This document shows, in pieces, positions 1 through 9,763 of a stretch of DNA of 64,000 nucleotides. The notes under the pieces were generated by a model. It was not told the origin of the DNA, did no database searches, and saw only the letters and a list, made by a program, of their open reading frames with translations. This stretch comes from Parelaphostrongylus tenuis (lineage: Eukaryota > Nematoda > Chromadorea > Rhabditida > Metastrongylidae). The stretch lies in the NCBI GenBank assembly GCA_019055375.1, contig JAHQIW010006039.1, positions 1 through 64,000 of the forward strand. The letters run 5' to 3'. The translations under genes were made by a program, and so were the position numbers. The number at the start of each line of letters is the position of its first letter. Positions within the stretch are counted from its first letter, which is position 1.

Positions 1-69
<69 letters not shown>

Positions 70-205
70 CTTTTGTTCTCCTCCTCCCCCCCCCCCCCCC
101 CTCCCCACTACTTCTCTCCCCCCCCCCCCCCCCCCTCTGACGCGCACCCCTTGAGCACTACGCTTTTTTTTTTTTTTTCCCCCCCTCTTTTGTCTTCCCC
201 CCCCT
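1..205. repeat. T- and C-homopolymer low-complexity tract
   Basis: Positions 1-72 are almost pure T. They are followed by C runs (about 85-101 and 119-135) and further T and C runs up to about 205. No gene or structured element is visible. The tract abuts the 5' end of the LINE, so it may be the insertion-site sequence or an artefact of assembly at a contig edge. Confidence 0.9.
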
Positions 206-3200
206 CGGTGGCAGGGAATAAAACGCGAACCAAAAGCGACCGTGTGCTTCCCAGAGACGCAGGTGGATTCAGGGGACGAGCTCCTGCTTCTGCAGTGCCG
301 ACTTGACAAAACTCTATTTCTACGAGTCAAGTCGGCCAAAAGCCTGCAATCAAGCGGCTGGGAAGTACATGGGAGGCGGTTAGGAGTCGCCTCCAACAAA
401 TAAGCTCCTCCCGCTCCTCCGAGAGAGACTGGCAAGCTACTCGTGAGTACCCAGCCCCCACGTTTAGAGCCTGGCAAGCTACACGTTGGGTATTAAAAAT
501 GCCAAAAACAGTAACAAATATGGGCCTCATTCCCCTGACCCCGAAAGAGCCCCTGGTACGGCAGCGCCAGGTAGGACGAGTACGGAGAGGCTGCTAAAAT
601 CTCAGGGCCGAACTAGGCTGCCAAGATCGAAACGGACTAAAATGACGATCTGTACCTACAATGCAAGAACCCTTGCTCAACAATCCGCTGTAGAAGATCT
701 GTTGATTCAAGCAAGAAGAATAAGGTACGATGTCATTGGCCTGGCTGAGACGAGAAGGCGCCATCCTTTTCACGCTGTCTATGACACCGGAGAAGAACTG
801 TTCCTTGGAACATGCGATCGCAGAGGTGTCGGTGGCGTTGGCGTCCTCGTCAAATCGAATTTGACCGTGAACATTGATTCGTTCGAACAACTAACAACCC
901 GCATCGGACGATTACGGTTGAAACGATGTGGTTCTATGCCAGCTTTGACCATCTTCGTTGCTTACGCACCAACATCAAGCTATGACGAAGACGAAGTCGA
1001 AGCGTTCTATATGGACCTCGAAAAATTCTTCAGAGAAGATCATACATTCTTCAAGGTCATTGTCGGAGATTTTAACGCAAAAATTGGACCTAGAAGAACG
1101 TCTGAAGAATGTCACATAGGGACCCACGGACTAGAATGGAATGAACAGGGTGAGAGGCTATCTGAGTTTATCATGACGACCCAAACCATCCATGGTAACT
1201 CGCAATTCCAAAAGCCTCTCTCTCAGCGATGGACGTGGGAGTCTCCCAATGGAGAGTACCATAACGAAATAGATCACATCATAGTAAATCGAAGGTTTTG
1301 CCTGACCGACGTCGCTGTTGTTCCCAAGTTCTACACGGGATCAGACCATCGCCTCCTTCGCGCAACGTTCCGATTTTCGAGGAGAGGAGAGAAAGCCGCT
1401 AAATACAAACAACGAAGTCCCAGAACTATTATAAACTGGGATGAATTCAAATCATTAGTCGGCTCTTGGGAAGATACCGTTGTCGACAACATCGACGAAG
1501 AATACGATCGACTCGTTGAATATCTTCACGTTGGCGCTAAAAAAGCCGAAAGTCCTAAGGTCACGAAGAGACGCTTGTCTCCGCAGACACTCGAGCTGAT
1601 ACGTCAACGTGGAATCGCACGAGCCGCAGGCAACCGAAACCTTACGTCCGAACTTGCGAAACGATGCAGAGAAGCGATAAAAGAAGACCTTAAAGAGAGA
1701 AGAGCAGCAGTTATGGCAGAAGCTGCAGAAGCTGGGAAGAGCATTCGCAAAGCCCAGCGAGGCTTCGCCAACTATAAGACCAAGATGATTGCACTCCGAT
1801 ACCCTGACGGGACACTTACAGCTTCCAGAAGGGCTATGGAGAAAATCATCCACCAGTACTACTCGGATCTCTTCGCTAGCCATGTTCTCTTACCGTCATA
1901 TAAATTGAAAGAGGACGAATATGTCGTTCCACCGGTCCTTCCTTCCGAAATCCGACATGCTATATCGTCGGTGAAAAACAGAACAACACCCGGTCCAGAC
2001 AGGATTAGACCAGAACACCTGAAGAACCTACCGCCAGTTCTCATCAACACCCTGGCTCGGCTCTTCACTCGCTACCTGTCAGAATGCAAGGTCCCTATTC
2101 AATGGAAAACCAGCAAGACCGTATTGTTGTTCAAAAAGGGAGACCTTCACGACATAGGCAATTATCGCCCAATCTGCTTGCTGTCCGTTGTCTATAAACT
2201 CTTTACTCGAGTCATCCTGAACAGGATTGACAGAACACTGGACGAAGGACAGCCATGCGAACAAGCAGGGTTCAGAAAAGGATTTAGTACCATGGACCAC
2301 ATCCACACGATCACAAGACTCATTGAAGTTTCGCGAGAGTACAAACAACCACTCTGTCTCACTTTTATCGATCTGAAGAAAGCCTTTGATTCAGTGGAAA
2401 CAGAAGCGGTTATAGAGGCTCTGGATAACCAGGGCGTCCCTACTCGGTACATAATGATCCTTCGTGAGCTTTATAAAGATTTCACGACCAGAATATCTCC
2501 ATTCTACAATAATATCACCATTGACGTAAGAAGAGGGGTTCGACAAGGCGATACAATATCGCCAAAACTATTCACTGCCACCCTACAAAACGTCATGCGA
2601 ACATTAGAATGGGACGAAATGGGAGTGAAAATTGACGGTCGACAATTAAACCATCTTCGCTTTGCTGACGATATCGTTCTCATAACACCAAACATCAGCC
2701 AAGCGGAACGAATGTTGACTGATTTCGACAACGCCTGTGGAAAGATCGGTCTTCAACTGAATCTAACGAAAACAATGTTCATGAGGAACGGATGGGTTTC
2801 TAATGCCCCATTCACGCTCAACGGAACGACAATTTCCGAATGCTCCAGTTACATCTATCTAGGTCGTGAAATCAACATGATGAACGACCTAGCCCCAGAG
2901 TTGAGCAGGAGGAAACGAGCGGCTTGGGGAACGTTTAAGAGCATCGAAGATGTAGTGAAGAGGACAAAGAACATCCGACTCCGTGCCCACCTTTTCGACT
3001 CGACAATTATCCCTGCCCTAACGTATGCAGCAGAAACCTGGTCGCTACGTAAGCAGGATGAAAGATCACTTGCCGTTATCGAACGCGCAGTCGAAAGGTC
3101 GATGCTAGGAGTATCTCGTATTTCGCAAATGAGACAAAGGATCCGAACTTCCGACCTACGTCAACGATCGAAAATCAGAGACGCCGTTCTACACGCCAGG

Positions 3201-3492
3201 ATATCGAAAATAAGGTGGGCCGGACACGTGATGCGCTTCAACGACAACCGATGGACGAGAGCCGTTACCGACTGGATTCCTCGGGACGTCAAGCGCTCTA
3301 AAGGAAGACCACTGACCCGTTGGTCCGATTTCTTCACGAAAGCGATGGAAGAAAGATATGATGCTCAGCGAATTCCTAGAGCAAGGAGGACCCACTGGGC
3401 TACTCTTGCACGCGATAGGGAAAAATGGAAGAGTTGCTGGTACCCGCTCGAGTCACTCGACGATCAACGGGACGACAGGTGATACAGGTGAT
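205..3492 (+). mobile_element. RTE-clade non-LTR retrotransposon (LINE), apparently full length
   Basis: A GC-balanced block, unlike the AT-rich flanks. It holds a leader of about 440 bp (205-641) and one long frame with an apurinic-type endonuclease followed by reverse transcriptase, without RNase H; this is the RTE-clade layout. The leader contains a duplicated phrase around GGCAAGCTAC (430-437 and 472-481). The frame ends in a 9-bp unit, ACAGGTGAT, repeated at 3475-3483 and 3484-3492; the stop codon lies inside the first unit. A short tail of tandem repeats just after the stop is typical of RTE elements. Both boundaries are estimates because no target-site duplication was recognised. Confidence 0.85.
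642..3482 (+). CDS. RTE endonuclease-reverse transcriptase polyprotein, 946 aa, intact
   Basis: The protein nicks target DNA and copies its own RNA into the nick (target-primed reverse transcription). The first ATG of the frame is 642; the frame is open from about 486 but only from a TTG codon. The exonuclease-endonuclease-phosphatase domain covers about residues 5-245: Asn7 (YNAR), Glu36 (LAETR), Asp143-Asn145 (GDFNAK), Asp211-His212 (IDHI) and Ser234-Asp235-His236. The reverse transcriptase follows at about residues 445-720: YRPICLL at 508, catalytic Asp577 in [19 protein letters not shown] from 632, and FADD at 674-677 with Asp676/677. A C-terminal RWAGHVMR motif (858-865) is usual for RTE proteins. 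No stop or frameshift is present and all expected catalytic residues remain, so the copy could be recent or active. Confidence 0.95.
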   Translation: MTICTYNARTLAQQSAVEDLLIQARRIRYDVIGLAETRRRHPFHAVYDTGEELFLGTCDRRGVGGVGVLVKSNLTVNIDSFEQLTTRIGRLRLKRCGSMPALTIFVAYAPTSSYDEDEVEAFYMDLEKFFREDHTFFKVIVGDFNAKIGPRRTSEECHIGTHGLEWNEQGERLSEFIMTTQTIHGNSQFQKPLSQRWTWESPNGEYHNEIDHIIVNRRFCLTDVAVVPKFYTGSDHRLLRATFRFSRRGEKAAKYKQRSPRTIINWDEFKSLVGSWEDTVVDNIDEEYDRLVEYLHVGAKKAESPKVTKRRLSPQTLELIRQRGIARAAGNRNLTSELAKRCREAIKEDLKERRAAVMAEAAEAGKSIRKAQRGFANYKTKMIALRYPDGTLTASRRAMEKIIHQYYSDLFASHVLLPSYKLKEDEYVVPPVLPSEIRHAISSVKNRTTPGPDRIRPEHLKNLPPVLINTLARLFTRYLSECKVPIQWKTSKTVLLFKKGDLHDIGNYRPICLLSVVYKLFTRVILNRIDRTLDEGQPCEQAGFRKGFSTMDHIHTITRLIEVSREYKQPLCLTFIDLKKAFDSVETEAVIEALDNQGVPTRYIMILRELYKDFTTRISPFYNNITIDVRRGVRQGDTISPKLFTATLQNVMRTLEWDEMGVKIDGRQLNHLRFADDIVLITPNISQAERMLTDFDNACGKIGLQLNLTKTMFMRNGWVSNAPFTLNGTTISECSSYIYLGREINMMNDLAPELSRRKRAAWGTFKSIEDVVKRTKNIRLRAHLFDSTIIPALTYAAETWSLRKQDERSLAVIERAVERSMLGVSRISQMRQRIRTSDLRQRSKIRDAVLHARISKIRWAGHVMRFNDNRWTRAVTDWIPRDVKRSKGRPLTRWSDFFTKAMEERYDAQRIPRARRTHWATLARDREKWKSCWYPLESLDDQRDDR

Positions 3493-3799
3493 CTTACGAT
3501 CTACCCTTCTAAAACCAAACCTGCACGAATTTGATATTGCTCCTTCGAATATCCATAGCTGGCTTGTTGGTGATTTCATTATTCTTTTAGATCCTGACGA
3601 GATAACTCGTCTAACCTTGTGCTATTATTCCATTAAATTCCCTATATTTAATCACAGTTCCAGTGCAAAATAATCAGACGTTCACCCACTAAATAGAAGT
3701 GGTTGTTGCAGTAGATTGCGACTAAATATGAGAAATATTAACTGGATACGAAAATCGAGAAAACTTATCTTGATTAGCTAACGCGAGGTTGGTAAATTA
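3493..3799. other. No gene seen; AT-rich spacer between two retroelements
   Basis: This stretch between the LINE 3' end and the Penelope-like relic holds only short open frames with no recognisable motif. Confidence 0.5.
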
Positions 3800-3812
3800 G
3801 TCGTAGAAGTTC

Positions 3813-3847
3813 GGCCGACGTTTCGGCGACCCGCCTTCTTCAGAGCC
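3813..3847 (-). ncRNA. Hammerhead-ribozyme-like motif of a Penelope-like element
   Basis: On the minus strand the order is stem I (GGCU), CUGAAGA (fits the CUGANGA core), a GGCG/CGCC stem II with a 3-base loop, GAAA, a very short ACGU stem III, cleavage-site C, then stem I partner GGCC. The two stem I strands form four pairs, one of them G-U. Such minimal type I hammerheads, with a stem III so short they may act as dimers, are known from Penelope-like elements. One unpaired A precedes stem II, which could weaken activity. It lies about 48 bases beyond the stop of the GIY-YIG frame. Confidence 0.65.
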
Positions 3848-3894
3848 TTGGCGTATGTAGTATTAGTCTATTTGAATGATTCGGATGGTCTTGT

Positions 3895-4875
3895 TTATAT
3901 GCTGCCTAGATCAAGGTAGAAGATCAGACGAAGAAAGGGCGCGAGATCTCCTGTGATGGTGACGCATTTGTCCTTCCGGTTCATTTCGGGATTTTGGGCG
4001 TTTATCCAAAATGCCTCAAGAGTCTTGCGCGTGGATGTTTTTGATTCCTGCGCTAGGATTGTGACAGTCACATCAAAATCGTTGTTGTTGTGTTTTTTTG
4101 CCCTGTGCAAACCTAAAGGTTTCGTTTTATCTATTTTAGATTTACTATCTAGATGTTCTTTCATGCGGATGAAAAGTGGTCTACCCGTTTCGCCTATATA
4201 TTCTTCCCCGCATGTTTTACATGTTAGTAAATAAATTGTGCCCGATCTCATACAATCCCCTCTTTTCCGTTAGGTCCGTTAGGGCAGATCATACAGTTTT
4301 TGGTGTTGCACAATCGATCATAAAGTCTATTGCGGATCAGCTGATGGCGTAGGGTGGGAGGTGGGATTTTAATAACTACCACGGAATTTTCGAGACCGCA
4401 TCTTTTTAGGCACCTCTTAACCGCGCTACTTTTTTTTCGTTTGATTTAAATGGCAGTTTGAAGCGAACTTTATTCTAGTGGGGAGTATTGTTATTTCGGG
4501 ACCTAATTCCACTTTTTGAATATTCCCAAGTAGCTGATGTTTTGTAGCCGTTGGAAATGGCAATTTTTCGTGCCAAGTCTGATGATTCATTCGTTTCCTC
4601 TTCTCCTGTACACACATTCTAGCCGTTCGAAACACGTTTTTAATTAGCGATTTTTTCATGTGTGAAGGATGAGAGGGAAGGTGATTGACCAAAATGTTTT
4701 TATTACTTGGTTAATTATGCCGAGGTTTATACAAAGTCGAACTTTTGAATTAACTGTATAACCTGATATAGGTTGGTGTAGTACGTCACCTAGGTTCTGA
4801 GGAAGGCGAAATAGTCTAAAAATTGGCCATCGCTTTGAGGGCAATAGTTTCGAACTCGCCCAAGTTTTGATCAAA
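3895..4875 (-). pseudogene. Penelope-like polyprotein remnant: linker plus GIY-YIG endonuclease domain
   Basis: The best piece is 4251-3895 (118 aa): TIY at residues 5-7, Cys11 and Cys14 (CKTC), YIGETGR at 18-24, then R29 and EH at 32-33, and a downstream EAFWIN. These are the marks of a Penelope GIY-YIG domain. Just upstream, about 4400-4252, a second frame continues the protein with CNTKNCMIC, adding cysteines expected of the Penelope zinc-binding linker; a one-base loss near 4250 separates the frames. Further upstream, 4692-4426 keeps NHLPSHPSHMKKSLIKN, which I recognise as linker sequence, again in a shifted frame. At least two frameshifts plus in-frame stops show it is non-functional. 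Confidence 0.8.
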
Positions 4876-4880
4876 AGGGA

Positions 4881-5436
4881 TAGTTTGTGAGATAATTTAC
4901 AGCATTCATGCAGAGGTTAGCGGAAGTCGGTGATTAAAATTGAAAACTTTATTTGCAGCATCTACACGATATCCAGAAACATTGGCGCAAACTTCTCCTG
5001 GATCTGTGTAGAAAACACTTTAAAATTGCCCAAATCATCAAAATCAGCGGGAGAGTGTGGTCTAAGTCAATGTCGGTCTATACGTGATAATATATGGTGA
5101 TTTTATGTTGATTCCTTCTTGATATGGACGTTAATTCTCAGCGTAAGACCGTGGATTCAATTTTCAGCTGCTCCAACACAAGGCGTTGCACCAGGTTCCT
5201 GGTTAGAAAATTCTATCTTTAGAAATGATTGAATAGAAGTTCTGATTCCTGGACGAGCTTGCTCGTATTCCCATGCAGAATGTGCTTGGTGGTAAAGACA
5301 CAATGACGGTGAAAATATTGAGGTTAAGGGGAGCAATAATGCACCTATTCGTCATGCTACAAACAAATTTTTTATAGCAACGAAATTGCAGGGACTGTTG
5401 AAAATAAGGGCGGTGTCTCTAAGTATATGTGAAATA
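4881..5436. other. No gene seen
   Basis: AT-rich sequence with short open frames only. No repeat family was recognised. Confidence 0.5.
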
Positions 5437-5655
5437 ACGTGTGCGACACAGTGGTTAGAGGTTCTCTACCGTGCACACAATGGTCCTATCCCGCGCTCAC
5501 GGATCACCAAGCCCTCTACTCCTTCCGCGGTATCGACGAGCTGATACAGACTTGTCTCGCAAGATCGCTTGCACTTACTTTACACATCGGTAGGCGAACG
5601 AGAGTTATTGTAAGTGTCAGTTGTGCATTCAATCATCTCAAAAGAGTTTAGAAAT
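5437..5655 (+). repeat. tRNA-derived SINE-like repeat, family S1 (diverged copy)
   Basis: It opens with GACACAGTGGTTAGAGG, an RNA polymerase III A-box-like sequence. After a degraded B-box region it continues with the S1 body phrases TCACCAAGCCC, ACAGACTTGTCT and TGCATTCAATCA, which recur in the copies at 8.2, 36.1, 37.6, 41.3, 43.3, 44.5, 48.3, 49.4 and 50.2 kb. Confidence 0.7.
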
Positions 5656-8204
5656 AGACGAATATATGCCACATCATTCAAGGTACTGATTAGCGCCGCG
5701 AGCATTATCTTTCTCTAATATAATTGGTGAGTGCTTTTCCGTTATCTTCGCCCTGCTTAGAACCTTCGGTGAAAACGTATTTTCTGGTTTTTTATAAGCT
5801 TTTGGTAATCATTCGATAGTTCAAATCAAGCAATCTGAGCAGTAAACTTTATTTCTTATATGACTTGTTTTTAGCATTGCAACAGTCGAAATAAAATTTT
5901 GTTCCACATTTGAGCAACTCTCGCCGGATGAAAGTTCTTTCATGACCGAACTCTAATCATTAGATAGAGCAAATCTTACCGATTTCATCGGCGTAATTGT
6001 TTTTCAAAAAGGACCTTTTTGAGCGCTGTAACAGTCAACTCGATAAGCACTTCTTGTCTGCTAAGGTGCGTGTACCAGCTGTGATATCAATTCGCGGCAC
6101 AAATCACATATGGATTTTTTTAATGAAAATCAAGATTGATTCTGATCATTTCAAATTTTCCCTACACTTTCATATATTTTATTTTGGAAAAAAAGATTTA
6201 ACGAAAATGTTGTGTTTTAGAGATTGACAAACTGACAATAAAATAAAAATCACTTTTCAGGAGGTTAGAAAACTTTGATCACATCAAAGAGTGATTTGAA
6301 AAAATAGTTATTCTATTCCACGACTGTATTGTGGTTCATGCCGAGACTCTTTTGCACCATTTGTACGACGTTGACTCTTTAGCCCAAGTGTGGAAGAAAC
6401 GAAGAGAAGTGACGAAGGGAAGCTGAGTGTTCTCCAACCAATTTGAGACTCTAATATTGACTCTATCGCGGCACCTGTGCATGTAACATCGCCAAACAAT
6501 ATGTGAACAGTACTGAAGCTTCATTCGATGTCCTTTCCTGCACAGACGTCTAAATTGTAACTCGCCGTGTTTCTATAGGAGCATGACAGCCTCTTTTTCG
6601 GTAGTTGGCGAAGCAAAAATGCTCATTATTATGTGACTTCGATGAAAAGCATAAGACAGTGAAAGGAATTCGGCGTGTAATGACTTGCTTTATGTGGCGA
6701 ATTTAGGGATAGCTCAATCGCCTGGTGCCAATGTTGCGAAAACCCATTCACATACCAGCATTGCATGCTTACCTCGTGCCATTATTGCACTGCGCCAACA
6801 CCCAATTTTCTTAACCCGAAACTGCGGCTCACTGAGAAGTCGTTTCAACAATTTAATTACATCACTGGAATTGGCAGAGTTCAGACTATCAAATGTCTAC
6901 TAAAGTTTAAGGGGAATGCTCTGTCCAGTGAAAGATGCGCCGAAACGCCGCAAGTTGTGAAACATAATTTCCTTTTAGCTGTTGCAGCGCATTAAGCGGT
7001 TTTTCCCAAAACCCAAATATATCGGTATATCGTTGAAATTGACTAGGCTTGCGTCATCTGTTAAGGTGCAGAAACACTTGAAAATTTCGAGATAATGCTT
7101 TACTTCCAAGGGGGCTAATAGCACCAGTAAATCTGATGTGTGAAACCCAGTCGTTCTTTGAACCCTACAGTGCTCTAAAAAGTTTATTCCAAAAAGGAAA
7201 TGAATCTTCAAAGTTGTTTAGATTTGCTCTGTCCAATGATCAAAATTTGATTATGAAAGGAAAATTCTATGAAAATGCTGGTGTGATATTTTTCTATCTA
7301 GGCACTAAATAATATTAGAAATTGGTGCAGAATGTTGAAATATAACGAAAATTCACGTCGGCCATCGGAATATGTGAGCTTTTATATTTCTGATAAATAA
7401 ATGCGTGAATATCAATCTGGATTGGAGAAAGAAAACCTTAGATTCTGCATGTTGATATGATTGTACATGATTGATATGAAGAAAAAATGACATCTAGTAG
7501 GTTAACCGTTATCTACGATTTTCCCATCAAGACACAACCAAATGGAAACTAAGAGAAGGCAAAGGAAATTAGTATGATACTCTAAATTTAGCTAGCGAAG
7601 AAGTAATGCATCAAGAAGTAAGCCATTTCTCTAGATCAGCACCCGCCTCTCCTAAGCTCTTTCAGAGAGTAGAAACGCTGTACGCTTCGTCTGAAGCGCT
7701 ACGACCCAGCCAAAAATGACTAAAAGTTGTGTACACCATTTACAAGACGTTCGAAAAAAAAAAGATTCCAGGCCTGAATTGGTGGAGTGCATCAACTCTG
7801 CTATAGAACTCATATCTGTAAATATGACTTCATTATGCTTTTTTCACTAAAGCTATTAGAATGTGCTCAAAGGAATGCGTAACGGTTACATGATTTCTAA
7901 TTCGAAATAACTATAAAACATCCCTGGAAAGGGTAGCCGTGGTTCGACTCCAGTCCACCTGCATCAGGATCCAAGTTTGTGCGTATCTCAACATTTTTGT
8001 AGCCATATTTCACACCGTACCCTGATGTCAGAGACGATTTGGGTAGAAAGTAGCAATGAACATTATCATTTCGACCAAGAACTATGTCTGTGCTGCTGGG
8101 CACCTCCAACCATAGTGCTGTACACGTTTTAAGGTTTGGAAGGTGAGCACTAAATAAATATGAGTGATTCATAACTACTAGAGATTCATGAAATTCTTTG
8201 TTAA
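5656..8204. other. No gene recognised; scattered copies of a degenerate ~165-bp unit
   Basis: Phrases such as CTGTAACAG after CTTTTTGAGCG (about 6000-6040) and GTTGCAGCGCATTAAG after TGAAACATAATTT (about 6958-7000) match the repeat unit that builds the elements at 8541-12516 and 22281-25347. A 131-aa open frame on the minus strand (8292-7897) is noted separately. Nothing else could be identified. Confidence 0.5.
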
Positions 8205-8292
8205 GTTCTATGTCCATGAAGGATAAAGGATAAAGCTCTCGGCGTTGATCAATCCCTGAGGGATGCGCTGTGCATTCGTCCTCAATTTTCAA
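7897..8292 (-). CDS. Unassigned open frame, 131 aa, probably not a gene
   Basis: The frame is open and of higher GC content than its surroundings. The first part overlaps the 3' part of the S1 repeat at 8205-8515, and the last part overlaps a B-box-like GGTTCGACTCC on the plus strand (7938-7948). No domain was recognised, no splice signals were found at its edges, and part of it is certainly repeat. I list it only because the central stretch, residues 50-120, looks unlike the flanking AT-rich DNA. Confidence 0.15.
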   Translation of the reverse strand: MKIEDECTAHPSGIDQRRELYPLSFMDIELNKEFHESLVVMNHSYLFSAHLPNLKTCTALWLEVPSSTDIVLGRNDNVHCYFLPKSSLTSGYGVKYGYKNVEIRTNLDPDAGGLESNHGYPFQGCFIVISN

Positions 8293-8515
8293 CTCCGTTT
8301 GAGGTGATTATGTGCATATCTGGCCTTTACAATGACTCGTGGTTGCCTCCTGCTCCATCGAATGAGTGCTGCTTATCCTACCAGAAAAGTGTGCGACCAA
8401 GCCGGTACCAATTTGCCACCCCGAAAGGATAGGTGTCTTTGTGAGCCATGAGCGCGAACTCGAACCGCCTACCCTGTATGCGTTGCAGAGCACCTCAAAC
8501 CACTGCGCCTCATAC
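8205..8515 (-). repeat. tRNA-derived SINE-like repeat, family S1 (near-complete copy)
   Basis: Read on the minus strand it begins GAGGCGCAGTGG (A box), has GGTTCGAGTTC (B box) about 45 bases on, then GCTCATGGCTCAC, a TTGGTACCGG phrase, GGCCAGATATGCA, and ends near TCAGGGATTGATCAACGCCGAGAG followed by GGATAAAGGATAAA. This is the fullest copy in the window and serves as reference for the family. It lies just outside the TTAA-bounded element at 8541. Confidence 0.8.
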
Positions 8516-8691
8516 GCTCTTTCACGTCTATACTGCAGTATTAACCCCTAACGGGCTGTTTATAGAAATCGAAGCGCGCAAAGTGAATTACGCGATTTTT
8601 GTTGTTCGATTAAGGCTTTTTTAAATCATACCTTTAATTTCAAGTGCTTTATTGAGACACGCTCAAATCTCAATATATCTCGCTTTTGTTG

Positions 8692-8929
8692 TTTGAGCCA
8701 ACATGTCATGTGGTCTGTTGAATGGGCTGATTTATAGAGCGCCATACACGTGTTTTCGACCTTGATGGTCTCGTCAGTCGAGCAGTTACCCTGACCTCGA
8801 GCGTCCCGAGAGGATTGGCTAAAGACGAAATAGTAACTTCTGGATTGACGAGAACGTCAAGGTCGTAACATATGTATCGGACTTCATAAGTCAGCCCACT
8901 TAACAGACCACATGACATGTTGGCTCAAA
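8692..8929. mobile_element. MITE with ~47-bp terminal inverted repeats
   Basis: The left end starts TTTGAGCCAACATGTCATGT and the right end is its reverse complement, with similarity continuing for about 47 bp. The 238-bp unit has no coding capacity. It is absent from the matching position of copy B of the TTAA element, so it inserted later. Related sequence recurs at 35505-35905. The outer flank (GACACGCTCAAAT and following) is also shared with that locus, so the real element may extend left to about 8640. The superfamily is unknown. Confidence 0.75.
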
Positions 8930-9516
8930 TATCAATAACGATATAACGTTTGTTTCTTCGTTTGGCAAAAATTTTTGAATTTATGCACTACTTTGATAAA
9001 ATGAGATATTCTCTACTTATTCATATACTTTTGGTTTAGTTATACGTGTCTCTGTAGAGAAATACACCCATTGTATTGCATTGTACAAAGGGGATCACAA
9101 TGAAAATTTTTCGTTCTGCTCTTCCCTAGTTTTATAGAAGACCCAAGAGTCATCATAGTAAATGAAAATTGAAGAACAGCGAGTATTTCATCAAAAATTA
9201 CTGCTTCTGCTGTATTCGATAAGTGTTCATCGGAAACTCTCACTATAACTAGGTTTATATCAGCCATTCGTTTATTTCCAATTATCCAGAGTTGAGGTAA
9301 GCGAGAAAAGCTTAGTTACTTATGGATAGTGGAAAAATATTGAGCGGCAAAAGAAAACAGTCCTTGAATGAGAGGCTTAGAACATCGGCATTATGCAAAC
9401 TATTGGTCAGAAATATGTGTCTCCAGAGACGTATGCTCGGTGCTTCTCCCCAATCAGCTCCCATGATCAAAAAAGTATTATTTACCCAATATGTGGAGTA
9501 CTGTGCAAAAACGCTT

Positions 9517-9586
9517 GCGTCAGCTGGGATTCGAACCCAGATCTCACTCTTTCCGGGAGCGTATGCTAACCTTGCACTACCGACGC
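9517..9586 (-). other. tRNA-like cloverleaf, left arm (pseudo-tRNA head of SINE)
   Basis: Seventy bases fold as a tRNA: acceptor GCGTCGG with CTGACGC (one G-U pair), D arm GTGC/GCAT, anticodon arm CGCTC/GAGTG with loop CCGGAAA, and T arm CTGGG-TTCGAAT-CCCAG. The loop has C instead of the near-invariant U at position 33, so it is unlikely to be a working tRNA. It is part of a mobile repeat. Confidence 0.75.
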
Positions 9587-9692
9587 TGTTTTGTGGGTTC
9601 AGTGCCGATAGCGGCTTCCCCGCCAGACCGTCGACGGTTGGGTGTTGGCAGACAACGCGTTATAGCGTAAATAAGAGTGCTGTGCAAAACGA

Positions 9693-9763
9693 GCGTCGGT
9701 AGTGCAATGGTTAGCATACGCTCCCGGTAAGAGTGAGATTTGGGTTCGAATCCCGGCTGACGC
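9693..9763 (+). other. tRNA-like cloverleaf, right arm (pseudo-tRNA head of SINE)
   Basis: Seventy-one bases fold as a tRNA: acceptor GCGTCGG/CTGACGC, D arm GTGC/GCAT, anticodon arm CGCTC/GAGTG with loop CCGGTAA, and T arm TTGGG-TTCGAAT-CCCGG. The anticodon position would read GGT, not a usual eukaryotic threonine anticodon, and position 33 is C. It is a head-to-head partner of the minus-strand copy at 9517-9586. Confidence 0.75.

Larger units (their letters stand above)
3800..4880 (-). mobile_element. 5'-truncated Penelope-like retroelement with GIY-YIG endonuclease
   Basis: Read on the minus strand from about 4880 downwards, the sequence carries the end of a reverse-transcriptase/linker region, a cysteine-rich segment, a GIY-YIG endonuclease and, about 48 bases after the stop, a hammerhead-ribozyme-like motif. 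This order is that of Penelope-like elements, which pair reverse transcriptase with a C-terminal GIY-YIG domain and carry hammerhead motifs in their terminal repeats. The reverse-transcriptase core with its catalytic aspartates is absent, so the copy is 5'-truncated. Frameshifts make it a dead relic. Confidence 0.8.

Noticed and set aside
73..306. 77-aa Pro/Ser/Phe-rich open frame at the start of the window
   Set aside because: It is a translation of the T- and C-homopolymer tract and the LINE leader.
9693..9763. Functional tRNA gene (Thr-like anticodon GGT)
   Set aside because: Position 33 is C, the anticodon is not a normal eukaryotic threonine anticodon, and the sequence is one arm of a mobile repeat with other copies nearby.
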